A stretch of 64,000 nt of DNA, from the NCBI RefSeq assembly GCF_026212465.1, contig NC_080056.1, positions 19,805,227-19,869,226 of the forward strand, read 5' to 3'. The notes under the pieces were generated by a model that saw only the letters and a list, made by a program, of their open reading frames with translations, made no database searches and was not told the origin of the DNA. This document shows positions 1-11,219 of this stretch, piece by piece (position 1 is the stretch's first letter; each line of letters starts with the position of its first letter). Origin of the DNA: Amaranthus tricolor. Lineage: Eukaryota > Streptophyta > Magnoliopsida > Caryophyllales > Amaranthaceae. The position numbers and the translations under genes are program-made.

Positions 1-472
1 TAGGGCCTGTTCTCTTCAGGTTATTGGAACTGAAATAAATTTATTAGAACTCAACTAAACTTGCTAGAACTTAGTTAGTAATGGGTGTGATAGGAAATGG
101 TGAACAAGTTGAACTTATAAAACTAGAGTCAGTGCTGGGGCCTAGGGTGAAATATATTTATGGGTCTCTAACTATTATATAGACATTAAAAAATTATATA
201 TTCAATGTTGTAATAGAAAAAAGTGTATGGATCAATACATAATATAAAATAAAATAAAAATATTTCTACCAAGGTTTTCGATGTAATCACTAATAAGTGT
301 AAATCAAGATATTCAGTCACAATTTTCTCAATACATAACACTGCAAGACCATTCAAACGTTCTTGTGATATTGAAGATCTTAATTAATTTTTTAGTATCT
401 TCAACTTCAAAAAACTCTTCTCGGCTGATGCAAATATATTTACAACTGTAAATTTATAATCCTCTTTTACTA
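1..472. other. AT-rich non-coding sequence
   Basis: No gene is visible. The first 120 bases (gaactcaac/gaactt-like motifs) resemble degenerate repeats that recur weakly near 1900-2250. This may be an old transposon end or part of an upstream ICln intron, if the missing 5' exons lie left of the window. Confidence 0.4.
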
Positions 473-483
473 TTTAAAAGAGG

Positions 484-1139
484 TAAATTTATCTTTAAAA
501 ATCCCACCTTTGACGGGTTTTCTTTTTAAAATCTCACATTTCGTTTATTTTTTAAAAATCCAACCTTTGCACCCTATTTTCTTTTAAAGCACTTCCCAGT
601 TTATGTAACATGGTATTGCTGGTTTTTGCAAGCAAAAAAAAAGAAAATTTTTTAGTTGCCACTTGTTATGTTTGTATTTGTTCCATTAAAAATAATACTA
701 TAGAAATCCCCACACTTTTCGGCACTCCCTCCTCTACCACCTTTACCACCACCATATATAGCTCACCTCGCACCACCTTCCCATGTAACAAGCGTTCATT
801 CCCCAGCACCCCCTCCCACTGGAACCATCACCTCACCCACCACCATAATTGAATCTACATCAACGGGGTGGCTATGGTTTCAATGGAAATGTGATTATCT
901 TCATTGGATGAATGGGGTTGAATTGTGGCAGAGAAAAGAGAGAGAGGGAGTATGGTGCGTATGGGTGGACAATTTTGCTACATCTTTAGGGCTGGTGTTG
1001 GTGTTAGAGTTGCAGGTTGGTGATTTTTGTGGTGGGTTCTTAACGGAGGGTGCACAGGTCGGATTTTTCAAAAATAAACGAAAGGTTAGATTTTAAAACA
1101 AAATCACCCAAAGGTGGGATTTTTAAAAGTAAATTTTTC
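484..1139. mobile_element. Mutator-like MITE with about 90-bp inverted repeats
   Basis: The two ends are long imperfect inverted copies: about 484-575 reads forward as the reverse complement of about 1050-1139, sharing AAAAATCCCACCTTTG and then AAATCT(C/A)A(C/A)(A/C)TTTCGTTTATTTTT blocks. The element is flanked by a perfect 11-bp direct repeat, tttaaaagagg, at 473-483 and 1140-1150. Target duplications of 9-11 bp and long TIRs are the hallmarks of Mutator-like elements. The 656-bp body has no transposase; the two short ORFs inside (610-852, 908-1096) look incidental. Confidence 0.85.
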
Positions 1140-1150
1140 TTTAAAAGAGG

Positions 1151-2620
1151 AATCAATTATCAATCATTCATAAAAATTACTTCAACGAATGTACAGGTCA
1201 AATTTTAAATAGTGATATAACCATAAATTAAAAATTAATGATAATAATCTAATTATAATAGTATTGTATTAATTCTAGTATTTGTGTAAGTATAAATAGA
1301 AAAAAGAAATAAGGGTAATCCGTAATAAAATAAAATAAAAAATAAAAAGGGTAACCAGTAATCAATTACCTTTATCAATTGGTTGGCGGCTCTTGGCTGG
1401 GGTGGGTAGCTAGCGATTGGCGGCAAAAGAGGCGAAGAGAGGCCCCAGATTGCCTTCACGTGTGTTTAGCGTTCAGGCCATGTATGGCATTGGTAACTCA
1501 GTAATTGCCAATTGGTAATACTATGTTTGCTTCTTTGTTTAATGTTTCTTAAGCATCCTGAAATATGAGAATTGAGAAGAAAATTATTACTTGCCTTGAT
1601 TAATGATTATTGATTTCTTCAAATACAATAATTGTTTGGAAGGTTTCCAATAGTACCATTTCAAGTACATGCAACTTTTGATTGTTTGGAAGGTTTCCTA
1701 TGATACAGTTTCCCACAATTCATTAAAAGTTATGTAAGTGCAGCAAAGAGGCGAAGGTTTCCCACAATTCCTTCAAGCATTAATACATGAATTTTCAGTT
1801 TTCAAGTACAATAATTGTTTGGGAATCAGGGCAATAAGGCTTTGGAAGGTTTTCTAACTTGTGGTCCCTGGGCTCCTCCATAGGGCCGGACCTGATTGGA
1901 GTGAAACATATTAGTCTCTTAGAACTAAATAAGTTGTCAAAATGTGCAAGTCAAAGTGATGGGTAGATGTAAGGTGAACTTATTAAGCACTCCATTTGTC
2001 CATTTGGAATACTATCATTTGACTCAAAAAGCTCACATGTTTGAGTCAAATAATGATGGATAATGTGAACTCAACTGAACTTAACTTGTAAAGCTGTACA
2101 AATGTGAAAGTGAAAGTAATGGTGTAATGAGCAAACATAAACTGAAATTTACTAACTTATTAAGTAATCAAAACATAAGTGTGAGAGTAAGAGTGGTGCA
2201 ATTGGCAAATGTTTACTGAATTGAGGTGAACTTATTCAGTCTGGAAATAATATTCATAGTGGTCTTTAAAGGGTCAATTATGAATGTTGTAAACAAAAGA
2301 TGTTGTCCACTTTTGTGATAAGGCCAGTAGTAAACCGAATTAATATGTTCAAGCATGAAATTTTGAGGCATGCGAGTTAATTCTTATGTTTTCAGAGGTT
2401 ATAATTTGGGATACTGTTTGAGTGTTTTGGTGTTTTGGGCACTTATTTTCAGTTCCTTTTTGAATCAAACTATATTCTTGGTGAGGTAGGGATACAATGT
2501 GGTAAAACTGTCAAATTATTATTCGGCACTTTTGCTTAGGGGCTGTTGATTTTGTCCTTGAATGATGTTTTGAGGTGGGTGGTTGATAGTTTGAGTGGTG
2601 ATTGTCAATATTGACTGTAG
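1151..2620. other. Non-coding sequence upstream of the first visible ICln exon
   Basis: No convincing exon is seen. It contains short degenerate repeats (attgtttggaaggtttcc at about 1632 and 1682; ggtgaacttatt-type units at 1970-2240). It ends in a splice acceptor (tgactgtag, 2612-2620), so its 3' part is an ICln intron. The N-terminal ICln exons (PH-like domain) were not found here and may lie left of the window. Confidence 0.5.
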
Positions 2621-3215
2621 ATTGAAACCGAAGATGATGAAGATGATGAAGATGAAGAGCAACAACAAACAGTTGATTTGTCGTCTGTAATTTCAAAGAT
2701 CAAAGAAGTGAGGCTTGTTCCATCTGATCCTAGTGAATGTATGTTCTCTTTATTATGATATCATTTTTTTCATTCCATCCTCCTAGCTATTCTAGTCTTT
2801 CAACGTATCTATATCTTTTATGTTTGACAGTGGAGACTTTGTTTGAGGTGTTCTGTGAATGTGCAGAGTTGAATCCTGAACCAATGCTAGGTGAATTACT
2901 TTTTAATGCAAATTAAAACTATTTTTTTTCATCATTCTTGTTTTTTTAGCTTGATTATATATTTATATTCATCACCCAGATGAAGATGAAGAGGAGCACA
3001 ATTGGATTTTTAGTGCTGACCAGTTGACTGCTGAGGCTTTAGGTAGTAGTCAAATGTGATTTATTTATTTCTACAATTTAGTTACTATAAGGTTAGATTG
3101 ATCTAATGATATCTTTTGTACTTCAGAGGATGATGCTTCTAACTGGAGTGGGAGTCACATTAATTTCATTGGTCATTCAAATGGTGAACATGACTTGGCA
3201 CATAGTGTACTTGAG
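2621..3215 (+). CDS. ICln (pICln) methylosome subunit, four internal exons
   Basis: Four exons in a consistent reading frame: 2621-2738, 2831-2890, 2980-3042 and 3127-3215, each bounded by AG/GT. The product is the acidic C-terminal half of the plant ICln family (annotated as chloride conductance regulatory protein ICln): an acidic run IETEDDEDDEDEE, then RLVPSDPSE, LETLFEVFCECAELNPEP, HNWIFSADQ and IGHSNGEHDL. Family knowledge: ICln is a cytosolic assembly chaperone that works with PRMT5 and WD45/MEP50 to deliver Sm proteins to snRNPs. Codon phases match across every junction and no stop interrupts the exons. The N-terminal PH-like part is absent from the window, so the gene is seen only from its middle onward. 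The next intron (3216-11219, about 8.0 kb) is swollen by a gypsy element in opposite orientation. The identification comes from recalled family motifs, not a search. Confidence 0.88.
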
Positions 3216-4188
3216 GTATGATATTCATTTGTTGACACTTAGTTGTGTAATCTATATTTAAATTAGAGACCTTGAACATCACTGACCTTATGGTCAGAGA
3301 AGCTTTAAGAGTACATTTTTTTAGCTATATATTGTCGATATTTCTTACACGCACTTGTGTTTGTCTTATTCACTAACTACAAATAAATAATTTCATTGAA
3401 CATGTGTGAAATTACTTTAGAGGGAGTACTTTAGAAGGCTGTTTGATTTAACTATGATACATGATGCTAGAAATAATTTTTCGAATTCAACTATGTTCTT
3501 GTATTGAGAGCTGAGAGATGTGAAGGTACAACTGATTATTTAATATAATTTGATCCTTGGATATAACATGACCTTACCCATGAAGAATTTTTATTAATTC
3601 TTTTTGAAATGAAAGAGACCTTACCTAATAACGAGATTGAATTGTTGTGTAAATTTGCATTAAATGTAGCATGTACTTCTCATGGTAATGAAACTATGAT
3701 CATAAAAATGTTTTTTCTTCACAAATTTCCATTACCACCTAATAAAAAATCTCTAAATGGTTATGCATTAGAATAAATTTTGTGAAGAAAATGAGGTGAC
3801 TTATGTAAAGTAAGCATTACTATTGAACTTGTCAAGAGATTTTCTTATTACCAAACCAGCCATTAAAGTAATAGCATTGTCAATATTTTGCTGCCATCTT
3901 CATAAATTTATATCTTTCTCTATGCATCAGTTGTAGCCTTGTACGCAGGCAGGTAGGCAGCCTGTTAATAAGAGGTTGGTGTTTAGCTTTTCCCCTTCTG
4001 AATTGCGATTTAGATGGTCACTTTAGACCATGTTCTTCTTATCTACAAATAAATTTGTTCAAAACTATGAAGTTAAGACAAGGGTTATACTTTCTAAGAA
4101 GTTCAGTTATAGTCTAGTAAGTTATTTGGTGTCATGAGCATAGGGCTGTGCTTCAGTGGGTTATTAGTCGATAATGTAGTAGTTAGTA
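3216..4188 (+). other. ICln intron, part left of the gypsy insertion
   Basis: The intron starts with donor GTATGA at 3216. The rest is AT-rich with no ORF or recognisable element. It ends at the target site of the gypsy element (tagta, 4184-4188). Confidence 0.7.
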
Positions 4189-4548
4189 TGAGACACCTCC
4201 TGCGTCTTAGATCCGAGTACGCAAAGAACACAGTGATTGTAGGCACAACTTCAAGTGCTGTGTAAACTCCCTCTCAATTTCGAGTGCTGAGAAAACTCCT
4301 TCCCAATCAATTCTTATTCAATAGATGGATAAAACCTAAGTCAATTACAAGATGGCCTTATATAGGTATTCACTAATGCCACCTTAGCCAAACAACTAAA
4401 ATAAAATGACACCTAAGCATATAAAAAATAAACTCAAAACAGAAACATTATTATAAATATTCATTTAAATCCCAAACTAAACCGCCAACCCTCCCTTTTC
4501 TTCCTCCATTAGTAGGTCTTAAGGACCCTTTGAACCGTGGGTGTTACT
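4189..4548 (-). repeat. 3' LTR of the gypsy chromovirus
   Basis: Left copy of the direct repeat, 360 bp, near-identical in order to 9864-10234 but with small indels and substitutions. Just inside it (4549-4570) the minus strand reads a purine-rich GGCCGGGAG tract, the likely polypurine tract. Confidence 0.88.
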
Positions 4549-5150
4549 ATACTCCCGGCCAAATTAAGCACCTTGTCCTCAAGGTGAGCATTAGGAAATG
4601 TGGCAAAGAATTTGGTAGCATCTTCCCATGTCGCTTCTGTTTCATCACGACAATCCCATAAGACCAATATCTCCCTTGGCTTGGATGATAATTGGCGAAC
4701 CTGCAAAATGTCTTAATGGTTGCAACACCTCTTCTAAGTCGGCTGTCAAAGGAAGGCCAACTGCAGTAGCTTGTGTGACTCCCTCGACTCGTTTGAGCTG
4801 TGAGACATGGAAAACCGGATGCAAATGACAATCTTTCGGAAGCTCTAATTGATACGCTACCTGTCCCACCCTTTAGAGAATTTTATATGGTCCATAAAAC
4901 CGAGGTCCTAGTTTTTCATTCATTCGGCTAGCCAAACTCTTTTGACGATGGGGTCGCATCTTCAAATACATAATTTCTCACCTCAAAAACGACTTCCCGC
5001 CTCTTCTTGTCGGCATAAAATTTCATCCTCTGCTGAGCTTTAGCCATATTAAATTGGAAATCATCTAAAATCGCATCTCGCTCTTGTAATAATTAGCCTA
5101 AAGAATGCACAGGGATTTATTGATATCCTACTCGTACCACATGAGGTGGA
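4509..5150 (-). pseudogene. Gypsy integrase C-terminus with chromodomain (broken)
   Basis: Minus-strand frames carry the chromovirus linker GQVAYQLELPKD and then a chromodomain-like segment ILVLWDCRDETEATWEDATK ending FPNAHLEDKV. In chromoviruses this targets integration to marked chromatin. The reading changes frame between 4645 and 4710, so it is not translatable as one piece. The presence of the EATWE...LEDKV motif assigns the element to chromoviruses; a Reina-like clade fits the short LTR but is inference. Confidence 0.8.
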
Positions 5151-5178
5151 ACTCATTCATACAACGCTTGAAAGGGAG

Positions 5179-5982
5179 TTATCTTGATGGAGAGATTTGG
5201 AGAAGTGTTATAACAAAATTCTGCCCAATGTAGCCATCGCACCAATGCTTTGGTTGACCATTCACAGAACAACGCAAGTTCGTTTCCACCATTTTGTTTA
5301 CAATTTCGGTCTGCCCATTGGTTTGTGGGTGATAAGCTGTGCTCCGTAATAATTGAGTTTGTTGTAACCTGAACATCTCCCTCCAAAAAACACTCATAAA
5401 GACTTTATTACGATCAGAAACAATAGTAGTAGGAAAATGCAAGCGCACCATTTCTTTTACAAATTTTGCCACTACATTGAGAGCCGTAAAAGGATGCTTG
5501 AGAGCGATAAAGTGGCCAAACTTAGTCAACCGATCAATCGCTACTAATATGGTATCAACCCCGTCAGATTTGGGTAATACCTCGATGAAATCCATAGTGA
5601 CATGTTCCTAAACTTGGGAAGGAGTTGGTAGATTTTGTAAGAGTCTCGCCGAACTTTGATTCGTACTCTTGGCTTGTTGACAAACTTGGCATTCTCGAAC
5701 GTATCTTATGACTTGATTCCGCATCCCTTCCCAATACCATTCTCCTGCCATACAAAGGCAAGTCTTTAATTCCCCGGCGTGTCCTCCCAAAGGAGAGTCG
5801 TGATATTCCCGCAACAAGACCACAATAAAGGGAGAAGATTTTGCTAGAACATTTCTTCCCTTGTATAACAACACATTATTTGAAATTGAGAACCCCGTGG
5901 GGATTTGTTCACCTTTCTCGACGGCTGCCCGGATACGAACCAAAGACACATCTTTTTTAACCTCTTCTTGAAGCATGTCCAA
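5179..5982 (-). pseudogene. Gypsy integrase core and H2C2 zinc finger (broken)
   Basis: The minus-strand frame 5982-5608 contains the integrase zinc-binding region (HAGELKTCLCMAGEWYWEGM then CQVCQQAKS). Frame 5595-5179 begins MDFIEVLPKSDGVDTILVAIDR, the start of the catalytic core, with IVSDRNKVFMSVFW and AYHPQTNGQTE. The first two acidic positions and the final E are visible. A frameshift near 5600 separates zinc finger and core, and another near 5300 breaks the core. Confidence 0.85.
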
Positions 5983-6078
5983 AATCTATCCCATGTGAAC
6001 TCAAAAATGCTCCCAACTCCATATAACGTTAAGTGACCCTGGACAAAGCATTCGCCACCAAGCTATTTGACCCCGGAT

Positions 6079-6745
6079 CAGTGGTGGACCTAGGATTTGA
6101 AACATGAGGTTGCGAGCTTAACAAAAGCGTCTTGATTCTCATTAACAAGTAAATAAAATTGAAATTATCATAATTTAAAGCAAATTAAAATTTTAATTCA
6201 TAAACATTTAAAACAAAAAAATACCCAAATTATACAAAAAAAAAAATTCGTTTTATCATTATTCTAGGCAATATAAAATTGAAACCAAATTAAAAATACT
6301 CATAAATTTAATTTACACACATAAAATTGATGTTATCATAAAATTTTACCAAAAGCAGACAGTTGACGTGTAGATGCAATGGACTGGTGGTTCATGGACG
6401 TTCACCTAGGCGGCAACAGTGCGCTAGGTGGCAATGGGAAACAGATAGGAGGTCAGGGGAGGAAGATTCGAAGAAGCAGAGTCGAAATATTAAATATTAT
6501 AGGGAAACTAAATAGTCAATAATTTCCTTCCTTTAATAGTCAGTAATTGTAATTGCTCTCATAAAGTATTAGTAGTAAAAAGGTTAAAATAAAAAATTAC
6601 TAAATGTGAGTGTTGTAGCCTAGTGGTACTAAAGTATCCATATTTACCAAAAGCTCTTGGGTTCGAGACCTAAGCATTACTTCTTGAAATTATTTTTCAT
6701 GGGGTTGCATATGCAGCCCCACCACCTACATTGGGTCCGCCAATG
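6079..6745. mobile_element. Non-autonomous hAT element nested in the gypsy RNase H
   Basis: The 667-bp insertion has short inverted ends: CAGTGGTGGACC at 6079-6090 and, inverted, CATTGGCGGACC at 6734-6745. It is flanked by an 8-bp duplication, ccccggat (6071-6078) and ccctggat (6746-6753), differing at one base. Eight-bp duplications are diagnostic of hAT. The interrupted gypsy protein runs YNPG on one side and SNSLVANALSR on the other, the normal RNase H to integrase linker, which confirms the insertion point. No transposase is encoded. It holds a tRNA-like Pol III promoter near its right end. Confidence 0.85.
6609..6680 (+). promoter_or_regulatory. tRNA-like Pol III promoter (A and B boxes), SINE-head-like
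   Basis: An A box TAGCCTAGTGG lies at 6616-6626 and a B box GGTTCGAGACC at 6660-6670. Both match plant consensus (TRGCNNAGTGG, GGTTCGANNCC) and start 44 bases apart, exactly the tRNA spacing. The T stem can pair (ttggg with cctaa) but the acceptor stem cannot, so this is a tRNA-derived head rather than a working tRNA. It lies inside the hAT-like element. Confidence 0.6.
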
Positions 6746-7837
6746 CCCTGGATTGTACTTGATCGAAAAATCAAAACCCATTAGCTTCATCATCCATTTC
6801 TGATAATCCCCGTGCACCTCTCTTTGTTCCAATAAGTGCTTGAAGCTTCGTTGGTTTGTTTTCACCTTGAATCGGCGTCCCAAAAGGTAGTGCTTCCATT
6901 TCAAGATGGCAAACACTATAGCCATAAGTTCCTTTTCATAAATGGATTTATTTCGAGCCTGGATCCCCAAAGTTTTACTATAATATGCAATGGGATGTCG
7001 TTCTTGCATCAAAACAGCCCCCAAACCATGTTGGGAAGCGTCGGTCTCAACTACGAACTTCTTCTCAAAATTCGGCATAGCAAGCACGGGAACCTTAGTC
7101 ATCACTATCTTCAAATATTGAAATGCCCTTTCAAAGTTGGTTGGTTAGGATTTTTGTCAATTGTGCATACCCGTTAACGAACCTTCGATAGTATCCCGTC
7201 AACCCAAGGAAACCTCTTAGCTCCTTTAAATTCTTTGGAGATGGCCAAGTGATCATAGCGGATATCCTCTCCTCATCGACCGAAACCCCAGCTGCGGATA
7301 TAGCATGTCCCAAGCAGGCTACCTTATCAACCCCAAATTCACGCCCCCATTAACTACCAAAGAGTGCTTGCGAAGACATTGAAACACTTGAGCTACATGT
7401 TTTGGGTGCTCCTCACGATTCTTGCTATAAATGAGGATATCATCGAAGAAAACCAATACAAATTTTCTCAAATAAGGACGAAATACCTCGTGCATCAATG
7501 CTTGAAAAGTAGACGGATCATTTGTCAAACCGAAAGGCATGACAAGAAATTCATAATGGCCTTCATGAGTCCTAAAAGCCGTTTTATGCACATCTTGTGT
7601 CTTCATCCAGATTTGATGATAGCCCGACTTAAGATCTAGTTTCGTGAACACGGTGGCCCCATACAACTCGTCAATTAGCTCGTCAATCATGGGAATATGA
7701 TATTTGTCGGGAACGGTAACCTTGTTCAAGGCTCTATAATCAACACATAATCTCCAAGAACCATCCTTCTTCATTACTAAGATAACCGGATTGGAGAACG
7801 GACTAATCGAAGGTTGTATGATACCCACCTTAAGCAT
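6746..7837 (-). pseudogene. Gypsy reverse transcriptase and RNase H (broken)
   Basis: The RT frame 7837-7319 shows [53 protein letters not shown] and the catalytic [10 protein letters not shown] (FFDD in place of the commoner Y/FVDD). Then 7313-7131 (GHAISAAGV, LRGFLGLTGYYRRFV) and RNase H 7114-6746 ([39 protein letters not shown]). Frame changes at about 7318 and 7120 disrupt it. The 3' end is cut by the hAT insertion. Confidence 0.88.
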
Positions 7838-8063
7838 ATCTTGAACTAGCCTTTCAATCTCATTTTTCTGACTGTGAGGGTAACAGTAAGGCCTAACATT
7901 AATGGGATCCTTGCCTTTTTAAGAGTAATTGAATGATCTTGTACCCTTTGAGGAGTTAACTGTGTTATGGGTTGAAATATATCTTCATAACTATCAAAGA
8001 GACCCTTCAAATTTGCCAGCACCTCTGCTTTCTTTAAACACCCCTCAACCCCATTCAACTCTA

Positions 8064-8660
8064 CTAATATGCTCCCCCTTTATTCACGACTTTGAGCATG
8101 GCCTTTAACGAAATTTTTGACCTCTTTAATGAAGGATCTCCCAATAATATCACATTCCGACCTTGCCATGTGAATTGCATTGTTTGAGTCTTCCTATTAG
8201 TCGTTACGGGACCCAAAGTTTCTAACCATTGAACACCAAGTATTAAATCTGAATTACCCAATTCCAAAGCAAAGTAATCTTGCACAATGGTTAATTCTTG
8301 AAGATGCAATTCCACTTGTCTACACACTCCCTGTCCTACTATTTCCTCTCCATTTCCAAGCATAACCCCAAAATTTTCAGTCTCTTCACAATTGAGGCCC
8401 AATTTTTTAACGGCTTGAATGGAAATGAAATTATTAGTAGCCCCTTGGTCAATCATAACAATCAATTCCATTGAACCAATCGTGCTCAACAACTTCATAG
8501 ACTTTGGATTAGTAATCCCGACCACCGAATTTAAAGAAATGCCCATTGGCTCAATCTCCTCCTGCTGCTCCACTAATTTCTCAACAAACAGCCCTTCCCT
8601 AGCTGTGGGTTCCTCCTCTGCCTCTCCAGTAAGTACCGACATCTCCTTGCGGCTGCACAT
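8064..8660 (-). pseudogene. Gypsy aspartic protease region
   Basis: Open frame of 198 codons. It includes MELIVMIDQGATNNFIS, the retroviral-type protease loop, in which the usual D-S/T-G is D-Q-G. This is followed by LGNSDLILGVQWLETLGPV, typical of gypsy proteases. The zinc knuckle (CFKCDEKRSVNHMC) lies just upstream in another frame at about 8650-8700, so the gag-protease junction is frameshifted. The change at the active-site loop is compatible with loss of function. Confidence 0.8.
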
Positions 8661-8779
8661 GTGGTTGACGGAACGCTTTTCGTCACATTTGAAGCAAAGT
8701 CCCTTGGCCCTCCTCTCACTGTGTTCGCATTAGTCAAGCGTCGTTCCTTCCCCACTGAACTGCCGGCAGAACACGCCTG

Positions 8780-9836
8780 AGGGTACCGGTTTCTGAGTGG
8801 GTTTGGGTTATACGATTGCCAATTAGGGTTTAGGTTTGGGTGGGTTTGATTATTATATCTGGAAAATTGGGGGTTAGAACTAATTTGGGATTTAGAGTTA
8901 GGGTTAGGGTTTTGTCGCCAGAATGGGAATTTGGGTTAAATTGGGGCTGACTTGGGTATTTTGGCATAGTCTGATTTTTGTAGATGGTGAGAGGGTAATT
9001 CCGCTGCTGTCCCTGCCTTCTCCCCAACCAAGATTGACATTCCAACTTCCGGTCAATTTGCTAGGCCCAATCCATGGCTTGATCCAGCATTGTAGGTCCT
9101 ATAAGCTTCAATTCTATCTTCACCTCTTCACACAATCCCCTCAAGAAAGCTCCAATCAACACTGGTGCATCCACCATATTCACATAATTGACTCTTGTAA
9201 CAAATTCCCTTTGATAATCGGCCTCACTATTTGTTTGCTCCACCAACATCCATTGTTCATACAAATCCCCATCTTCGAATAGACGGAATCGCTCGAAAAT
9301 CTGGTTCTTTAAATCCTCCCAACGCCTCTCAGGAAATCTTTGATTTGCATATTTATACCACATCATGGCTTCACCTTCCAAACATACCACCGAAACCTCC
9401 ATTTTCTGTTTTTCGCTAAGTTGATAATACGAAAATACTTTTCCGCCTTTAAAATCCAATCATCAACATCTTGCCCCTTGAAAGATGGTAACTCCAATCT
9501 TCTTGCCTTCCAATTTGACTCTTCATGACACCCCCATCACAATGCACACCCCTATCATCACAATGCACACGTTTATCATCACATTCCTTTCGACAAACCC
9601 ATTCAAGATTCGTTTCTTCTTGTTCCGGATTACGTGAATGTGGCTGCCTCCTGTGATTTTCTCCTGATTTTGACCCCATTTCCATGATTTTTGCCTGCCC
9701 ATCCAATAAGGCCTGCCAAGACTTGGTCAGTCTTGTCTTGTTTTTTGGTTATTTGTTCGATTGCTGCCGACAATCTCCCAATTTCGTGTTCTGTCTTCTC
9801 CATCCTATCTTGCTCATTCGAATTTCCCATCACCAT
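8780..9836 (-). pseudogene. Gypsy gag (broken)
   Basis: Minus-strand pieces: 9836-9630 (coiled-coil-like EKTEHEIGRLSAAIEQITKK), 9530-9450 (RLELPSFKGQDVDDWILKAE) and 9459-9061 (EGEAMMWYKYANQRFPERRWEDLKNQIFERF, a retrotrans_gag core), then a low-complexity P/N-rich tail to 8780 caused by TTAGGG-like repeats. Stops and shifts separate the pieces. Confidence 0.85.
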
Positions 9837-9863
9837 GGCGAAAAGAACCGCTCTAATACCTAT

Positions 9864-10234
9864 TGAGACACATCCTGCCTCTTAGATCCGAGTACGCAAA
9901 GAATTAACAAAGACACAGTGACTGTAGGCACAGCTTCGAGTGCTGCGCAAACTCCGTCTCAGCTTCGAGTGCTGAGAAAACTCTTTCCCAATCAATTCTT
10001 ATTCAATAGATGGATAAAACCCAAGTCAATTACAAGATGGCCTTATATAGGTATTCATTAATGCCACCTAAGCCAAACAACTAAAATAAAATGACACCTT
10101 AGCATACAAAAAATAAACTCAAAACAGAAACATTATTACAAATATTCATTTAAATCCCAAACTAAACCGCCAACCCCTCCCTTATCTTCCTCCTTTGGTA
10201 GGTCTTAAGGACTCTCGGAACCGTGGGTGTTACA
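9864..10234 (-). repeat. 5' LTR of the gypsy chromovirus
   Basis: Right copy of the LTR, 371 bp, with TG...CA ends. On the minus strand a TATA-like TATATA lies at about 10044-10049 (ccttatatagg on plus), a plausible core promoter reading into gag. Its right end touches the target copy cagta at 10235-10239. Confidence 0.88.
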
Positions 10235-11219
10235 CAGTACTAACTACATTAGTAGTCAGAGCTGATGTTTAGGCTTTTATCGTGTGATTAAGATTTGCAG
10301 ATTCTGTTCTTTCACTTTTAAGTTGAAAAAATACGTTGACGCTCACTTAGTTGAGAACTTGAGATCATGGCTATCGCCTTATGATAAGTTCAAAAGATGT
10401 ACATTCAATTGGCCACTTGAAAATGCTTCAAGTGTGTTGCTCACGCGTCTGTCAGGGGTTTGTTCCTCGATCAATTCTCATCCAGTGTTTACGAGGGCGG
10501 TGACTTGGGGGAGCAGCTTCAATAGGTGGAAAGGTTGAGGCCTGGGCATCTCTAGATACCTGATTGACCATCATGTACTGTTTAATAATAACCGAGTTCA
10601 GTTGGTTACTTGACCTGAGCTCAGACGTCTGAGGAGGAAAAATTAGTTCTGGTTCGTAGACCTAATTAGCTATCAGACTCAGAATACTCAACATCTAATC
10701 AAGCCTTTTGTAACTCATCAGGTTTTTGGTATGTTGCCATGTTAGTTGTGATGTGTTTTTTCAGGGTTTTTAGCTTCCTTATATCAGAACCATAGTGTAA
10801 AAATGTGGTAATGGTCCTTGCGGTAACGGACACGGTGATGCGGTAACGAAGATGATGCGTTTGCTATACCGCCTAATATCAACCTAAACCATGAAATATC
10901 GCTTGGAACAGCCTTAAATTGCATTTATTTACACCTTTACGATGCGGATAGTACAGGTTCAATAAATTTGGGAACCTTACGATATGGCCGATACGATATG
11001 AAGCGGTCTTGTTTTTTGCGCTATGATCAGACCATACAATCATATGCATGATTTGTGCTTTTTTAACATTTGTCCTCTTTTGTCTGCCTAGCACTAGACC
11101 ATTCACGTGTTTAAACATCATTATGCATTGGCTTTGTTATATATCAACTTGAATTTCTTTTCCCTATCCGTCTTGTTTGAATTATAAATTTAGCTCCTAA
11201 TGTTGTCTCTGTGTTTCAG
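10235..11219 (+). other. ICln intron, part right of the gypsy insertion
   Basis: Non-coding. It ends in a pyrimidine tract and acceptor (tgttgtctctgtgtttcag, up to 11219). A patch at about 10800-11030 is relatively CG-rich with repeated gcggtaac and gatacgatat motifs and may be an old insertion. I see no gene in it. Confidence 0.65.

Larger units (their letters stand above)
4189..10234 (-). mobile_element. Ty3/gypsy chromovirus, decayed, inside the ICln intron
   Basis: LTRs lie at 4189-4548 and 9864-10234. In element orientation the LTR starts TGTAACACCC and ends GTGTCTCA. Flanks tagta (4184-4188) and cagta (10235-10239) are a 5-bp target duplication with one mismatch. The primer site next to the 5' LTR (minus strand, about 9850-9863) reads AGGTATTAGAGC, close to the initiator-Met tRNA PBS TGGTATCAGAGC. 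Order on the minus strand is gag, protease, RT, RNase H, integrase, chromodomain, the Ty3/gypsy order. Frameshifts and stops break every domain. A hAT element (6079-6745) is nested in the RNase H region. Confidence 0.9.

Noticed and set aside
610..1096. Two short plus-strand ORFs inside the first MITE
   Set aside because: No transposase motif, and MITEs of this size are non-coding.
2398..2420. Possible upstream ICln exon (VIIW-like after ttttcag)
   Set aside because: Only a few residues fit and the following sequence does not continue the expected domain.
6609..6680. Functional tRNA gene
   Set aside because: A and B boxes are good but the acceptor stem does not pair, so it is tRNA-derived only.
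8875..8920. TTAGGG-like runs resembling telomere repeats
   Set aside because: They lie inside the gag linker of the gypsy element and encode its P/N-rich tail. They are too short and degenerate for an interstitial telomere tract.
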